From contig CALXJI010000001.1 of assembly GCA_944388585.1 (NCBI GenBank), positions 124,001-188,000 on the forward strand: a stretch of DNA of 64,000 bases, written 5' to 3'. Every line of letters starts with the position of its first letter. Positions within the stretch are counted from its first letter, which is position 1. Positions 8,648 through 18,212 of this stretch are shown here, in pieces. The stretch is from an uncultured Clostridia bacterium (GTDB lineage: Bacteria > Bacillota > Clostridia > TANB77 > CAG-465). The translations under genes were made by a program, and so were the position numbers. The notes below the pieces were generated by a model. It was not told where the DNA came from, did not search any database, and worked only from the letters and a program-made list of their open reading frames with translations.

Positions 8648-9100
8648 ATGAATATAAATGAGGATTTCAATAAGATTGTAAGTTATACTCATGCTTGGCA
8701 TTGGTGTTCTGATTGGGATATTCTTCAAAAAATATATAATGCTTTCCCTGAATCTTATTCTGTTTTAACACCTTTTGCTTATTCTTATTTAGAGGAGGCT
8801 ATAAGAAGTACTACATCAGAATATGGAATAGAAATTTTAGATAAGAACGGCAATCCAAAGAGAAGAAAAGTAGGATTAGCTTTAATACAACTTGCTCAAC
8901 AGGAAAATAGTGATAATATAGAGTATGTTAATTTGTTGGATGAATTAAAAAAATATTTTAAAAAATCTAGCTCTAGTGATAATGGAAATAACAGAAGTAG
9001 CGTTATTCATGGATATATGCATCCAATAAATTGGGAAAAGGAACCTTTTGAAAATTTAATTCATGATATAGCGAGATTGTCACCTTATGTAGTATTTTAA
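8648..9100 (+). CDS. HEPN-like small protein
   Basis: 150 residues, mostly helical. The C-terminal segment NRSSVIHGYMHP carries R-x4-H, the catalytic signature of HEPN ribonucleases, followed by the usual small/aromatic residues. AGGAGATGAAATT precedes the ATG. HEPN proteins in islands usually cut RNA during abortive infection; assignment here rests on one motif and the helical context, so it is tentative. Confidence 0.5.
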   Translation: MNINEDFNKIVSYTHAWHWCSDWDILQKIYNAFPESYSVLTPFAYSYLEEAIRSTTSEYGIEILDKNGNPKRRKVGLALIQLAQQENSDNIEYVNLLDELKKYFKKSSSSDNGNNRSSVIHGYMHPINWEKEPFENLIHDIARLSPYVVF

Positions 9101-9207
9101 CATGTTATTAAAGGTGATAATAATATGGCTATCTAAAAAATAATTAATTATGCTAATTTGAAAAAAATATATGAAATAATAAAGTTTTTTCATAATTTTG
9201 AAAAAAC

Positions 9208-9236
9208 TTGACTATAATATTAAAAAATAGTATAAT
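9208..9236 (+). promoter_or_regulatory. Promoter of the DUF4143 ATPase gene
   Basis: TTGACT, 17 bases, TATAAT; 23 bases before the start codon of the next gene. Confidence 0.75.
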
Positions 9237-9259
9237 TATTATAGGGAGGAGGAGATTTT

Positions 9260-10489
9260 ATGGAAAGAATAAATAGAGATAATTACTTATCTATATTAAA
9301 AAATTTCAAAGATCAACAAATAATAAAAGTTATAACTGGAATAAGAAGGTGTGGAAAATCTACATTATTAGAAATATATCAAGATTATTTAAGAAATATT
9401 AGAGTAGAGGATAATCAAATAATATCTATAAATTTTGAAGATGCAGATTATGAGGAATTACAAGATAGAAAAAAATTATATGAACATATAAAATCAAAAC
9501 TAGTTAAAGGAAGAAAAACTTATGTATTTTTAGATGAAATTCAAAATGTAAATGAGTTTGAAAAGACAGTAGATAGTTTATTTATAAATAAAGATGTAGA
9601 CTTATATATAACAGGTTCAAATGCTTATTTATTATCTTCAGAATTAGCAACTTTATTAACAGGAAGATATATTGAAATAAAAATGTTACCACTATCATTT
9701 AAAGAGTATGTTTCAGCTTTTGAAGATAAAACAGACATATCAAGAAAGTTTAGAGATTATCTAAGGTATAGCTCTTTTCCTCAAGCAGTAGAATTATATA
9801 AAATCAATCCAGAAAATATAAATATGTTCCTAGATGGCATATACAATACAATTCTATTTAAAGATGTAATGCAAAGGAAAGGAATAACAGATAAAAATGT
9901 GTTAGAAAGAGTTACAAAATATTTATATGATAATATAGGAAATAGGACTAGTATGAAAAGTATAAGTGATAATATTGAGGGAGTTGAAAAGAATTCATCA
10001 TATAATACAATTTCAAATTATGTAGATGCACTTATAGATAGTTATTTAATTTTTAAGGCTAACAGATATGATATAAAAGGAAAGGAATATTTAAAAACTC
10101 AAGAAAAATACTATGCAGTAGATATAGGATTAAGATATTATATGCTAGGTCAAGGTTCTGGTAGAGATATGGGACATATATTAGAAAATGTTGTATATCT
10201 TGAGTTATTAAGAAGAGGATATGATGTGTATATAGGAAAGTATGACGAATTAGAAGTTGATTTCGTTGCTAAAAAACCTGAAAATACAGTTTATTATCAA
10301 GTTGCATTGACAACTAGAGCAGAAGGAGAAGAACAAAATAAAATTTTAGATAGAGAATTAACACCTTTAAAGAAAATAAATGATAATTATCCTAAATATA
10401 TTTTGACATTAGATGATGATTTAGATGTTGATTTTGATGGAATAAAAAAGATAAATGTATTAGATTGGCTTCTAGAGAAAAAAGATTAA
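9260..10489 (+). CDS. AAA ATPase with DUF4143 domain
   Basis: 409 residues. Walker A GIRRCGKST near residue 30, Walker B TYVFLDEIQNV near 90, sensor ITGSNAYLLSSEL near 115, then a C-terminal DUF4143 domain of the PD-(D/E)XK-like type with the late block LEVDFVAKKPENTVYYQVAL (D-x-Q pattern). These AAA_14/DUF4143 proteins are widespread in Bacteria and Archaea, often mobile, and of unknown role. It has its own promoter and GGGAGGAGG before the ATG, so it is an independent unit. Confidence 0.85.
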   Translation: MERINRDNYLSILKNFKDQQIIKVITGIRRCGKSTLLEIYQDYLRNIRVEDNQIISINFEDADYEELQDRKKLYEHIKSKLVKGRKTYVFLDEIQNVNEFEKTVDSLFINKDVDLYITGSNAYLLSSELATLLTGRYIEIKMLPLSFKEYVSAFEDKTDISRKFRDYLRYSSFPQAVELYKINPENINMFLDGIYNTILFKDVMQRKGITDKNVLERVTKYLYDNIGNRTSMKSISDNIEGVEKNSSYNTISNYVDALIDSYLIFKANRYDIKGKEYLKTQEKYYAVDIGLRYYMLGQGSGRDMGHILENVVYLELLRRGYDVYIGKYDELEVDFVAKKPENTVYYQVALTTRAEGEEQNKILDRELTPLKKINDNYPKYILTLDDDLDVDFDGIKKINVLDWLLEKKD

Positions 10490-10598
10490 TATAGACGAAT
10501 AAAAGTAAAGCTTAAAAAATAGATAGAATTGAAATATTAAATAATGAAAAATACAAAGCTAATAGAAATAAATAATATATGTATAGGAGGAATTAATT

Positions 10599-12219
10599 AT
10601 GCCAAAATATCTAAAAAAGGATTCTATAAGATTTTTAGAATCAAGTATAGAGACCATCAGTATGGCAATAACTTCATTAGGAATCCCTGAAAGAATAGAT
10701 TTAAGAAATAATTTAGCAAAAAACTCAGTAACTATTGGATTAGTAGGGATATCTGCAGAATTAGCCATGTCAGCAATATTAATTCAAGCAAATGGAAAAA
10801 ATAGTTTATTATTGCCATCAGGATATTATAAATCAGCAAGTAATATTTTGGATGATTTTAAGAAATTAATAAAAGAAAGAAATTTAAAGATTTCGTTTCT
10901 AATTAAAGATGTAGATGATATGGAAAAAATGTTTAATGATATATTAAATAAATTGCCGAAATTTAAACTTTTAATGTCATTAAGGGCTAGTGGAATACAT
11001 GCAGGTATAGGTGTATCAAAAGATGTATGTATTGTAGAAATAAATGAGGTTATTGATTTTTTAAGTTTGATTAGTAAATCATCCAGAATTAAACCATATA
11101 CATTTTCGATTCCTAAAAAAATTGAAGTTATTAAAAGAAAATCAAATATTAATAGATGAGTTAATAGAAAAACTAAAAAATAGTAATGATATAATTGAAA
11201 AAGCAAATGCTATTGCATCAATTTATTTAGTAGCGCCAGAATTGCCAGAGCATTCAGAGAGATGGATGGACTCGTTTGAAAAATTAATGATTTCACCAAA
11301 AGCAAATGATATTTCTTTTTTATTGGATACTTTAAAAGATTCTAAATATGCATCATTAATTAAAGTATCAAAAAGTGAAATAGGATTGCCTGTAGTAGTA
11401 GAAAAAGATAATCCATTGTCACTTCCAATAGAACCTCAATTTTTAAAAAAGTCATTTACTAGTATAAAAGATAGATTTTATGCAGATACAAGCGTGTCAA
11501 ATGGTAGATTAGAAGATAATATTTTAGATGTTCCGCCTATTGATTCTATATATGAAATATTTACTTTTAAATTTGAAAAGTTAGGGATTGAGACAAATAA
11601 AAGCGGATTAATTTCGCATAATGAAACATGGTCTTTAATATGTTCAAGCCTAACATATGCTGGTACTATTGGACCTATTTGGTATTTTATAAGAAAAACA
11701 GATAATATAAATCAACTAAAAGCAGATTTAAAAAAAGCATTAAATACAGCGGATACGAAGTTAATTAAAAATTTAAAAAAAATAAAAGGTAGCTTCGATG
11801 CTGTATTTAGTGAAGAAGAAATTGAAAGTACACAAGAATATGTTAGAAATATTATTGAAATAAAAGAATTTGCAGATAAGAAAAGAGAAAATTTAGCAAT
11901 TCTTATTGAAAAACAAAAAGGAACACCAAAGGAGTTAAAAGGAGTAGCTCTGGAAGATTTTAAAAAATTTGAAGACGAAGAAATAACACTAGGAGATTTG
12001 ATAATAAATATAATCGATGATAAATATAAATTTGATAATAATGTAAAAATATATTGGGCTAAAAATTTTTGCGAGGCATCAAATGAAGAAGATGATCTCG
12101 AAGGAATTTTAGCAATAATAAAAACTAAAGAAATGAAATCAATACATACTGTTGCTAGAAAAGCAATTCAAATGATTGATTTTGTTAATTATGGACCATC
12201 AGTAAAAATAAATATTTAA
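10599..12219 (+). pseudogene. HEPN-like gene, frameshifted at an A7 run
   Basis: The first part (10599-11159, after TAGGAGG) encodes 186 residues with LRASGIHAG, an R-x4-H HEPN-type motif. The rest, to 12219, is in the next frame. The two frames overlap at 11071-11156, where there is a run of seven A (11115-11121). Removing one A joins them as FSIPKKLKLLKENQIL and gives a 539-residue protein. So one base was gained. It is either a dead gene, a slippage-switched gene, or a sequencing error. The C-terminal 350 residues are helical with no family I know. Confidence 0.7.
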
Positions 12220-12220
12220 A

Positions 12221-12262
12221 AAAGTGTGAATTTAATTTTTTTGTTAAATTCACACTTTTTAT
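12221..12262 (+). terminator. Terminator after the HEPN-like gene
   Basis: Fifteen-bp stem AAAGTGTGAATTTAA (12221-12235) with 12244-12258, followed by TTTTT. Confidence 0.8.
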
Positions 12263-12263
12263 T

Positions 12264-12563
12264 CAATTATGTATTATTATAATATGCTAATTATTATTTA
12301 ACTCTATTACCAAACCTGTTTTTATGATATCAAAATTGTGTAGTTATATTATTGACACAAGCTTATTAGTTACTGTTTAACTTATTCGATATATATTTTA
12401 TTTTTTTAAAAGAAACTCATTCTTCTATTTACAATAAGTAGAGTATGTTTATTAGAAATAATAAATATAGCATATAAAATTAAATATTATTTTATTAACG
12501 TATACAAAATTTAAATACATAAAAAAGTTGTTTTATCTAAAATTGAAAAGTAACAGTAAGATA
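12264..12563. other. Empty AT-rich spacer
   Basis: About 300 bases with no start-plus-ribosome-site pair and no long hairpin. I see nothing in it except a lone TTGACA at 12352 without a good -10 partner. Confidence 0.5.
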
Positions 12564-12592
12564 TTGAATTTATAAGAATTAAATATTATAAT
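12564..12592 (+). promoter_or_regulatory. Promoter of the type II endonuclease gene
   Basis: TTGAAT, 17 bases, TATAAT; 22 bases before the start codon. Confidence 0.7.
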
Positions 12593-12613
12593 ACATATAG
12601 GGGTGAAGGAGTC

Positions 12614-13771
12614 ATGTTTTATGATACACAACCAAATATTCAAAAAGATAATTATAAAAAAATGTTAAAAATAGTTGGTAGTCTTTCAAATATGTTTTCT
12701 GAAAGTAATCAGCCATACTTATATTATAGATGTCATGAAAATATATTTTGCAAATATTTTGAAGCCGAAAATTTAAGTAGAGAAGATTGCTCGGCAGATG
12801 CAAAAAAAAATAATTTAGGGATAGGTTTAAAAACTTGGGTTGGTGCAGATAATCAAAAAGTTGCAGAATTTAATAAGTTAAAAGATGAATATATGAGTTT
12901 AGAACCTTTAGAAATGGTAAAAAAAATTGCCTTTTATAGAAATACAAGAATAAAGACAACAATTAATAAACACGGAGTAAAAGATATGATATATCATATT
13001 GTAAAACGTGTACCTAATGCAATGCAAATACTTGAATGTACATTCGATTATATAAATATAGATAATATTAAGTTGATTAAAAATAAAGGAAATTCTACTA
13101 ATATATATTTTAATGATGGAAAGCATGAATATCATTTTAATATAAGTAAAAGTACATTATATATGTTTTTTGATCATATGGAATTGTTAGATTCTTTTGA
13201 AGTAAATATATTAGAGGATCCATATGCTTTTTTGGAAAAGTTAAGTGAAGAAAATAAAAAAACAGTTGAGGAATTTGTTTCAAAGATAGATTCAAGGCAC
13301 GAACAATTATGTTTAAGGCTATATACAATAAATAGAACTACAAAAGAAAAAATTGTTGAAGAGAAAAGTGGCCTTAATCAGTGGAATGCTTCTGGGAGAA
13401 AACGAAATGAAAATGAAATATATATTCCTTATCCAAGTGTAGATAGAAATAGAAGTATAGGATTTTTTCCGGATAGGAATATACCATTTGAACTTATATT
13501 GCCAGATGGAAAAGTTATAAGTGCAAAAGTATGTCAAGGAGATGGAAAAGCAATAATGAGTAATCCTAATTCTGAACTTGGAGAGTGGCTTTTAAGAAAA
13601 GTGTTTGAATTTCCAAAAAATAAGATTATTACATATAGAGATTTAGAAATATATGGTATAGATTCTGTTATATTTACTAAGATTAATAAGAAAAAATATA
13701 AAATTGATTTTACATATATTGGTACATATGAAAAATTGTTAGGAATAGATGAGGATAATTTAGAGGATTAA
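12614..13771 (+). CDS. Type II restriction endonuclease (NgoFVII-like)
   Basis: 385 residues. The N-terminal third has SADAKKNN then IGLKTWVGADNQKVAEFN, a D...KTW arrangement of many type II enzymes. The C-terminal third (LNQWNASGRKRNENEIYIP, FFPDRNIPFEL, LGEWLLRKVF, YGIDSV) matches a conserved target-recognition type domain of NgoFVII-family endonucleases. A cytosine-5 methyltransferase follows at once. A GGGTGAAGGAG site precedes the ATG. Exact family and recognition sequence cannot be read from the sequence alone. Confidence 0.75.
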   Translation: MFYDTQPNIQKDNYKKMLKIVGSLSNMFSESNQPYLYYRCHENIFCKYFEAENLSREDCSADAKKNNLGIGLKTWVGADNQKVAEFNKLKDEYMSLEPLEMVKKIAFYRNTRIKTTINKHGVKDMIYHIVKRVPNAMQILECTFDYINIDNIKLIKNKGNSTNIYFNDGKHEYHFNISKSTLYMFFDHMELLDSFEVNILEDPYAFLEKLSEENKKTVEEFVSKIDSRHEQLCLRLYTINRTTKEKIVEEKSGLNQWNASGRKRNENEIYIPYPSVDRNRSIGFFPDRNIPFELILPDGKVISAKVCQGDGKAIMSNPNSELGEWLLRKVFEFPKNKIITYRDLEIYGIDSVIFTKINKKKYKIDFTYIGTYEKLLGIDEDNLED

Positions 13772-13778
13772 TTTATAT

Positions 13779-13807
13779 AAAAGGTTAATATCTTAACCTT
13801 TTATATT
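13779..13807 (+). terminator. Hairpin between endonuclease and methyltransferase
   Basis: AAAAGGTTAA-4-TTAACCTTTT (13779-13788 with 13793-13802). The T run is short, so it may only partly end transcription; this would make the methyltransferase depend on its own control region. Confidence 0.6.
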
Positions 13808-13818
13808 AATAGTGAAAA

Positions 13819-13834
13819 TTGCGGCGTGCCGCAA
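13819..13834. promoter_or_regulatory. GC-rich palindrome before the methyltransferase
   Basis: TTGCGGC-GT-GCCGCAA, seven-base arms, in a region that is otherwise nearly all A/T, 26 bases before the start codon and next to its ribosome site. A two-base centre is too tight for a hairpin, so it looks like an operator. Some C5 methyltransferases bind near their own start to repress themselves. Confidence 0.45.
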
Positions 13835-13859
13835 AAAAATAAAGGAGGATGAGGTAAAT

Positions 13860-14840
13860 ATGAATAGAAAGTGGACTATAGGAAGTTTTTTTGCAGGCGT
13901 TGGAGGAATTGACTTAGGATTTGAACAAACTAAAGAGTTTGAAGTAATATATGCTAATGAGTTTGATAAATATCCTATAAAAACTTATGAACAGAATTTT
14001 AAAATTAAAGTGGATAGTAGAGATATAAATGATGTTTCTGGAAATGAAATCCCTAATTTTGATATAATGGTGGGTGGATTTCCTTGTCAGGCTTTTTCAG
14101 TTGCTGGATATAGGCAGGGATTTCATGATGAAAAAGGAAGAGGAAATTTATTTTTTGAGATGGCTAGAATAATTGAAGAAAAAAAATCCTTAGGTCATCA
14201 ACCAATAGCGGTTTTCTTTGAAAATGTAAAAAATTTAGTTGGTCATGATAATGGAAATACATTTCGTGTTATTTTAGATACATTAACAAAGTTAGGATAT
14301 CATGTACAACAAATGGTTCTAAATTCTTGTCAATATGGGAATATTCCACAAAACAGAGAAAGAATATATATTGTGGGATTTGTGAATGAAGATTCATTTA
14401 ATAAATTTCATTTTCCAATGCCAACAGCATTAACTAAAAAATTAAAAGATGTCATAGATTTTGATAATGAGCAGGACGAAGAGTATTATTACAGGCCAAA
14501 TAAATGTAGATTTTATGATATTCTTGAAAAAGAAATGAATGATTCGAATACAATATATCAATGGAGAAGAGTATATGTAAGAGAAAATAAAAGTAATATT
14601 TGTCCGACTCTTACGGCTAATATGGGAACTGGCGGTCATAATGTTCCTTTAATAAAGTGTAAATCTGGAATTAGAAAACTTACACCTAGAGAATGCTTTA
14701 ATTTGCAAGGATTTCCATTAGATTTTAAGTTACCAGAAGATATGAGTAATACTAGATTATATAAGCAAGCTGGAAATAGTGTAGTTGTTCCTGTTATTGA
14801 AAGAATTGCAAAAGAAATAGCAGTTGCACTTAAAAATTGA
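13860..14840 (+). CDS. DNA (cytosine-5) methyltransferase, type II
   Basis: 326 residues from ATG 13860, set by AAAGGAGG before it. Motif I FFAGVGGIDLGFE, motif IV GGFPCQAFSVAG with the catalytic Cys near residue 76, ENV motif VI, NIPQNRERIYIVGF motif VIII, then LTPRECFNLQGFP and YKQAGNSVVVPV (IX-X) are all present and in order. It protects host DNA from the adjacent endonuclease. The variable target-recognition region between VIII and IX is short (about 90 residues). Confidence 0.92.
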   Translation: MNRKWTIGSFFAGVGGIDLGFEQTKEFEVIYANEFDKYPIKTYEQNFKIKVDSRDINDVSGNEIPNFDIMVGGFPCQAFSVAGYRQGFHDEKGRGNLFFEMARIIEEKKSLGHQPIAVFFENVKNLVGHDNGNTFRVILDTLTKLGYHVQQMVLNSCQYGNIPQNRERIYIVGFVNEDSFNKFHFPMPTALTKKLKDVIDFDNEQDEEYYYRPNKCRFYDILEKEMNDSNTIYQWRRVYVRENKSNICPTLTANMGTGGHNVPLIKCKSGIRKLTPRECFNLQGFPLDFKLPEDMSNTRLYKQAGNSVVVPVIERIAKEIAVALKN

Positions 14841-14860
14841 TTTGACGGTGAGAAAATATT

Positions 14861-15669
14861 ATGAATGATTTTCAAGAATATATATATGAAGTGTTAAAAT
14901 TGAATCCTAAAAATGGAATTAATATAAAGTGGGGAAAATTTATAAATAATTCCATAATAAAAAAAATTAGTTTAAAATATAAATATAATTCAGAAAATTT
15001 AAAAAAGTTTTATAACTTTACATTATCATTAATAAAGACTAGTAATGAGAATTTAAAAAAATATAGTTGTCTTGACGTAGTAAAAAAAACTTATTTTTCC
15101 ATTAATATTTTCAATGGAATAAATATGAAGATGAACAAATTATTTTAAATAATGAAACAGTATCTGATTGTTTTAAAACATTAGAAGATATATCTAAAAA
15201 TTCAAAAGAACTAAAAAATGATAATAATAAGAGCTCAAAGCCTATCAAAGCAATATCAATAGTTTTATCTATAATTGTATTTATAATCTTGAATTTTTTC
15301 GGAGGATTCTTTAACAAAGCAGGAGAAAATAGTTTTGATTTAATTTCAAATGCATATAAGGGATATATTAAAAGAGAAAAAGTAGATCCCGGTGAAAAAA
15401 GTAAACAAAATTTTATAGAAAATTATAGAATTGTAAATGCTAAAGAGTTAAATGTTAAAGAAGATTCTTCATCATCTTCGCCTTTGATAGGGAAATTGTA
15501 TTTAAATGAATGTGTAGAGGTACTTGAAAAAGTTAATTATTGGACAAAGATTAGATATGAAAATAAAGAAAAAGAAATTCTTATAATTGGATGGGTATAT
15601 AGTAGGTATTTATCGATGTTTGATGAGAGTACATCATCTTTTATAGTATGTGAAGAGAAAGTAAAATAG
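14861..15669 (+). pseudogene. Membrane-anchored SH3-domain protein, frameshifted
   Basis: The first part (14861-15148) is a helical 95-residue segment. The second frame is open from 15106 and encodes a spacer, a membrane helix (AISIVLSIIVFIILNFFGG) and an SH3b-like domain ending GWVYSRYLSMF. The join needs one extra base: adding one T to the T4 run at about 15107-15110 gives INIFQWNKYEDEQ and a 269-residue protein. So a base was lost, or the read has an error. It sits between the type II and type I restriction systems. The membrane helix in mid-protein suggests it displays the SH3 domain outside. Confidence 0.65.
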
Positions 15670-15687
15670 ATTACTTTCTCTTTTTTT
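15655..15687 (+). terminator. Terminator after the SH3 gene
   Basis: GAGAAAGTAA (15655-15664) pairs with TTACTTTCTC (15671-15680), then seven T. Confidence 0.85.
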
Positions 15688-15773
15688 ATGAATATTTTGA
15701 TATATTGTATTTTAATGATTTTATTAATATTATAATTTTATAGTTCATAAACTCTAAAAAAAATTTAAAATTA

Positions 15774-15802
15774 TTGTTAAAAAATGTAAATTATGATATA
15801 AA
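15774..15802 (+). promoter_or_regulatory. Promoter of the type I restriction operon
   Basis: TTGTTA, 17 bases, TATAAA; 28 bases before the hsdM start. It should drive hsdM, the inserted gene, hsdS and hsdR, which are spaced by -8 to 3 bases. Confidence 0.6.
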
Positions 15803-15830
15803 TATATTATGAATTTTAGGGGGAAGATTA

Positions 15831-17387
15831 ATGAATAATAATATGGCACAAAGAGAAGAGCTTCATAAAAAAATATGGGCGATAGCAGATGATTTAAGGG
15901 GTTCTGTTGATGGATGGGACTTTAAACAATATATATTAGGAATGATGTTTTATAGATACATATCAGAAAATATAACAAATTATATAAATGAAGGGGAAAG
16001 AAAAGCAGGAGATAAAGAATTTGATTATGTAAAATTACCAGATGAAATTGCAGAAACACAAAGAGAAGAATTAGTAAAAGAAAAAGGCTTTTTTATATTA
16101 CCTTCAGAATTATTTTGTAATGTTTATAAAAGAGCAAAAAACGATGAAAATTTAAATGAGACATTAGAGAGGGTATTTAATAATATAGAGAATTCTGCAA
16201 AAGGAGCAGAAAGTGAAGATGATTTTGCAGGGCTATTTGACGATATAGATGTAAATAGTAATAAATTAGGTGCAACGGTAGCAAAAAGAAATGATAAGTT
16301 AGTAAAAATATTAAATGGTATCTCAGATATTAAATTAGATGATTATAAAAGCAATTCAATAGATGCTTTTGGAGATGCTTATGAGTTTTTAATGTCTATG
16401 TATGCATCTAATGCTGGAAAATCTGGAGGGGAGTTTTTTACACCTCAAGAGGTAAGTGAATTATTAACAAGACTTGCAGTAGTAGGTAAAAAATCAGTAA
16501 ATAAAGTATATGATCCTGCTTGTGGTTCAGGCTCATTACTTTTAAAATCAGCTAAAATATTAGGTAAGGAAAATGTAAGAAATGGTTTTTATGGCCAAGA
16601 AATAAATTTGACCACATATAACTTATGTAGAATAAATATGTTTTTACATGATATAGGATATGATAAATTTGATATAGCTTGTGAAGATACTTTAATAAAT
16701 CCTCAACATTGGGATGATGAGCCATTTGAAGTGATTGTATCAAATCCACCATATTCCATCAAGTGGGCGGGAGATGAAAATCCACTTTTAATAAATGATC
16801 CAAGATATTCTCCAGCAGGAGTATTAGCACCTAAATCTAAAGCAGATTTTGCATTTATAATGCATTCTTTATCTTGGCTTGCAACAAATGGAACTGCATC
16901 AATAGTATGTTTCCCAGGAATACTTTACAGAGGTGGAGCAGAGCAAAAAATAAGAAAATATTTAGTAGATAATAACTTCATAGATTGTATTATACAATTA
17001 CCAGATAATTTATTTTTTGGAACATCAATTGCAACATGTATAATGGTATTAAAGAAAAACAAAAAAGATAATAGTATTTTATTTATAGATGCTTCAAAAG
17101 AATATGTTAAGGTTACAAACAATAATAAATTAACTGATGAAAATATAGATAATATCATAAAAATATTTACAGATAGAAAAGATATAGACTATGTAGCTAA
17201 ATTAGTTTCAAATACTGAAATAGGAGAAAATGACTACAATTTATCTGTATCTACCTATGTAGAAAAAGAAGATACAAGAGAAAAGATAGATATAATAGAA
17301 CTAAACAAACAAATTGAAGAAATAGTAGCAAGAGAACAAGTGCTTAGAGATGAAATAGATAAGATAGTTAAAGAAATAGAGGAATAG
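15831..17387 (+). CDS. hsdM: Type I restriction-modification system, methylase subunit HsdM
   Basis: 518 residues. HsdM N-terminal helical domain (QREELHKKIWAIADDLRG), SAM motif I VYDPACGSGSLLLK near residue 228 and catalytic NPPY in IVSNPPYSIKWAG near 305, the adenine-N6 signature. It methylates host DNA and, with HsdS and HsdR, forms the restriction complex. It has the full length of the family. AGGGGGAAG precedes the ATG. First gene of the operon. Confidence 0.95.
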   Translation: MNNNMAQREELHKKIWAIADDLRGSVDGWDFKQYILGMMFYRYISENITNYINEGERKAGDKEFDYVKLPDEIAETQREELVKEKGFFILPSELFCNVYKRAKNDENLNETLERVFNNIENSAKGAESEDDFAGLFDDIDVNSNKLGATVAKRNDKLVKILNGISDIKLDDYKSNSIDAFGDAYEFLMSMYASNAGKSGGEFFTPQEVSELLTRLAVVGKKSVNKVYDPACGSGSLLLKSAKILGKENVRNGFYGQEINLTTYNLCRINMFLHDIGYDKFDIACEDTLINPQHWDDEPFEVIVSNPPYSIKWAGDENPLLINDPRYSPAGVLAPKSKADFAFIMHSLSWLATNGTASIVCFPGILYRGGAEQKIRKYLVDNNFIDCIIQLPDNLFFGTSIATCIMVLKKNKKDNSILFIDASKEYVKVTNNNKLTDENIDNIIKIFTDRKDIDYVAKLVSNTEIGENDYNLSVSTYVEKEDTREKIDIIELNKQIEEIVAREQVLRDEIDKIVKEIEE

Positions 17388-17390
17388 AAA

Positions 17391-18212
17391 ATGACAGAAT
17401 GGGAATTAGCAAGATATTTAATAGATGCCAAGAAAAATATAGATTCATTACTTTTTATACAATTAAATATAGAAAAATTAACATATTTAAATATAAAAGA
17501 AAGATTTGATAAAATTCAAATGGAATTTTATTTAAAACTATGTTATATACTTGATGATGTATTTAAAAAGAATAAAAAACAGATATGTGCTAGTAACAAA
17601 GTTATTAAAGCAATATATGAAGAAAGAGATAAAAACAATGCTCATAAAGATAAAAACTACATTCCTAAGAATTATCAATCTTGGAATGAGATTATTATGA
17701 GTATGAAAGAACAAATAGAAGAAGTTAGGAGAGTATGTTCCGAAAAATTACCCAAAGTTATTACTTTAGATTATGTACCACATGACAAAGAACTATTTAG
17801 ATTTATACATGGAATAAATAAAGAAAAAGAAGATCAAATAAATAATCAAAAGTATACTATATATAGCAATATAGAAAATAAAACAAAAATAAATAAAAAA
17901 GTCTTTAACGATACTGAAGAAATAAAAACAATAACTGATGATGAAAGAAAAGATTATGCTGTATTATTTAAAAATGGTATAAATTTCTATGAAGGAATTC
18001 AAGAAAGACAGGATAGTTGCATTAAAGCAAATGTTTTGTTTGGATTAAATGTGTGGTGTGTATTTACTGATGTGCTTAAAGTTATAGAAAAATTAAGAGA
18101 AAAAGGGTTAATTAATGAATATGATATGCCAATATCATATTCTAAATGGGATGAGCAAAAAGCAAATGAATTTATGAAAATCATAAAAGGTGAAGGGGTT
18201 ATTAATGAGTAA
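17391..18212 (+). CDS. HEPN-like protein inserted in the type I operon
   Basis: 273 residues, not part of a standard hsd operon. It starts three bases after hsdM and overlaps hsdS by eight bases, so it is translated with them. The N-terminal 110 residues are helical and contain EERDKNNAHKD, an R-x5-H motif of HEPN type with the usual polar residue after R. The C-terminal part is helical and ends with a WxVFTDVLKVIEKL stretch. By analogy with PrrC, an RNase kept silent by a type I enzyme until restriction is blocked, it could be a back-up suicide effector. The role is inference; no named family recognised. Confidence 0.6.
   Translation: MTEWELARYLIDAKKNIDSLLFIQLNIEKLTYLNIKERFDKIQMEFYLKLCYILDDVFKKNKKQICASNKVIKAIYEERDKNNAHKDKNYIPKNYQSWNEIIMSMKEQIEEVRRVCSEKLPKVITLDYVPHDKELFRFIHGINKEKEDQINNQKYTIYSNIENKTKINKKVFNDTEEIKTITDDERKDYAVLFKNGINFYEGIQERQDSCIKANVLFGLNVWCVFTDVLKVIEKLREKGLINEYDMPISYSKWDEQKANEFMKIIKGEGVINE

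Noticed and set aside
12352-12376. TTGACA at 12352 as a promoter
   Set aside because: No TATAAT-like box at 16-18 bases; the pair at 12564-12592 is much better placed.
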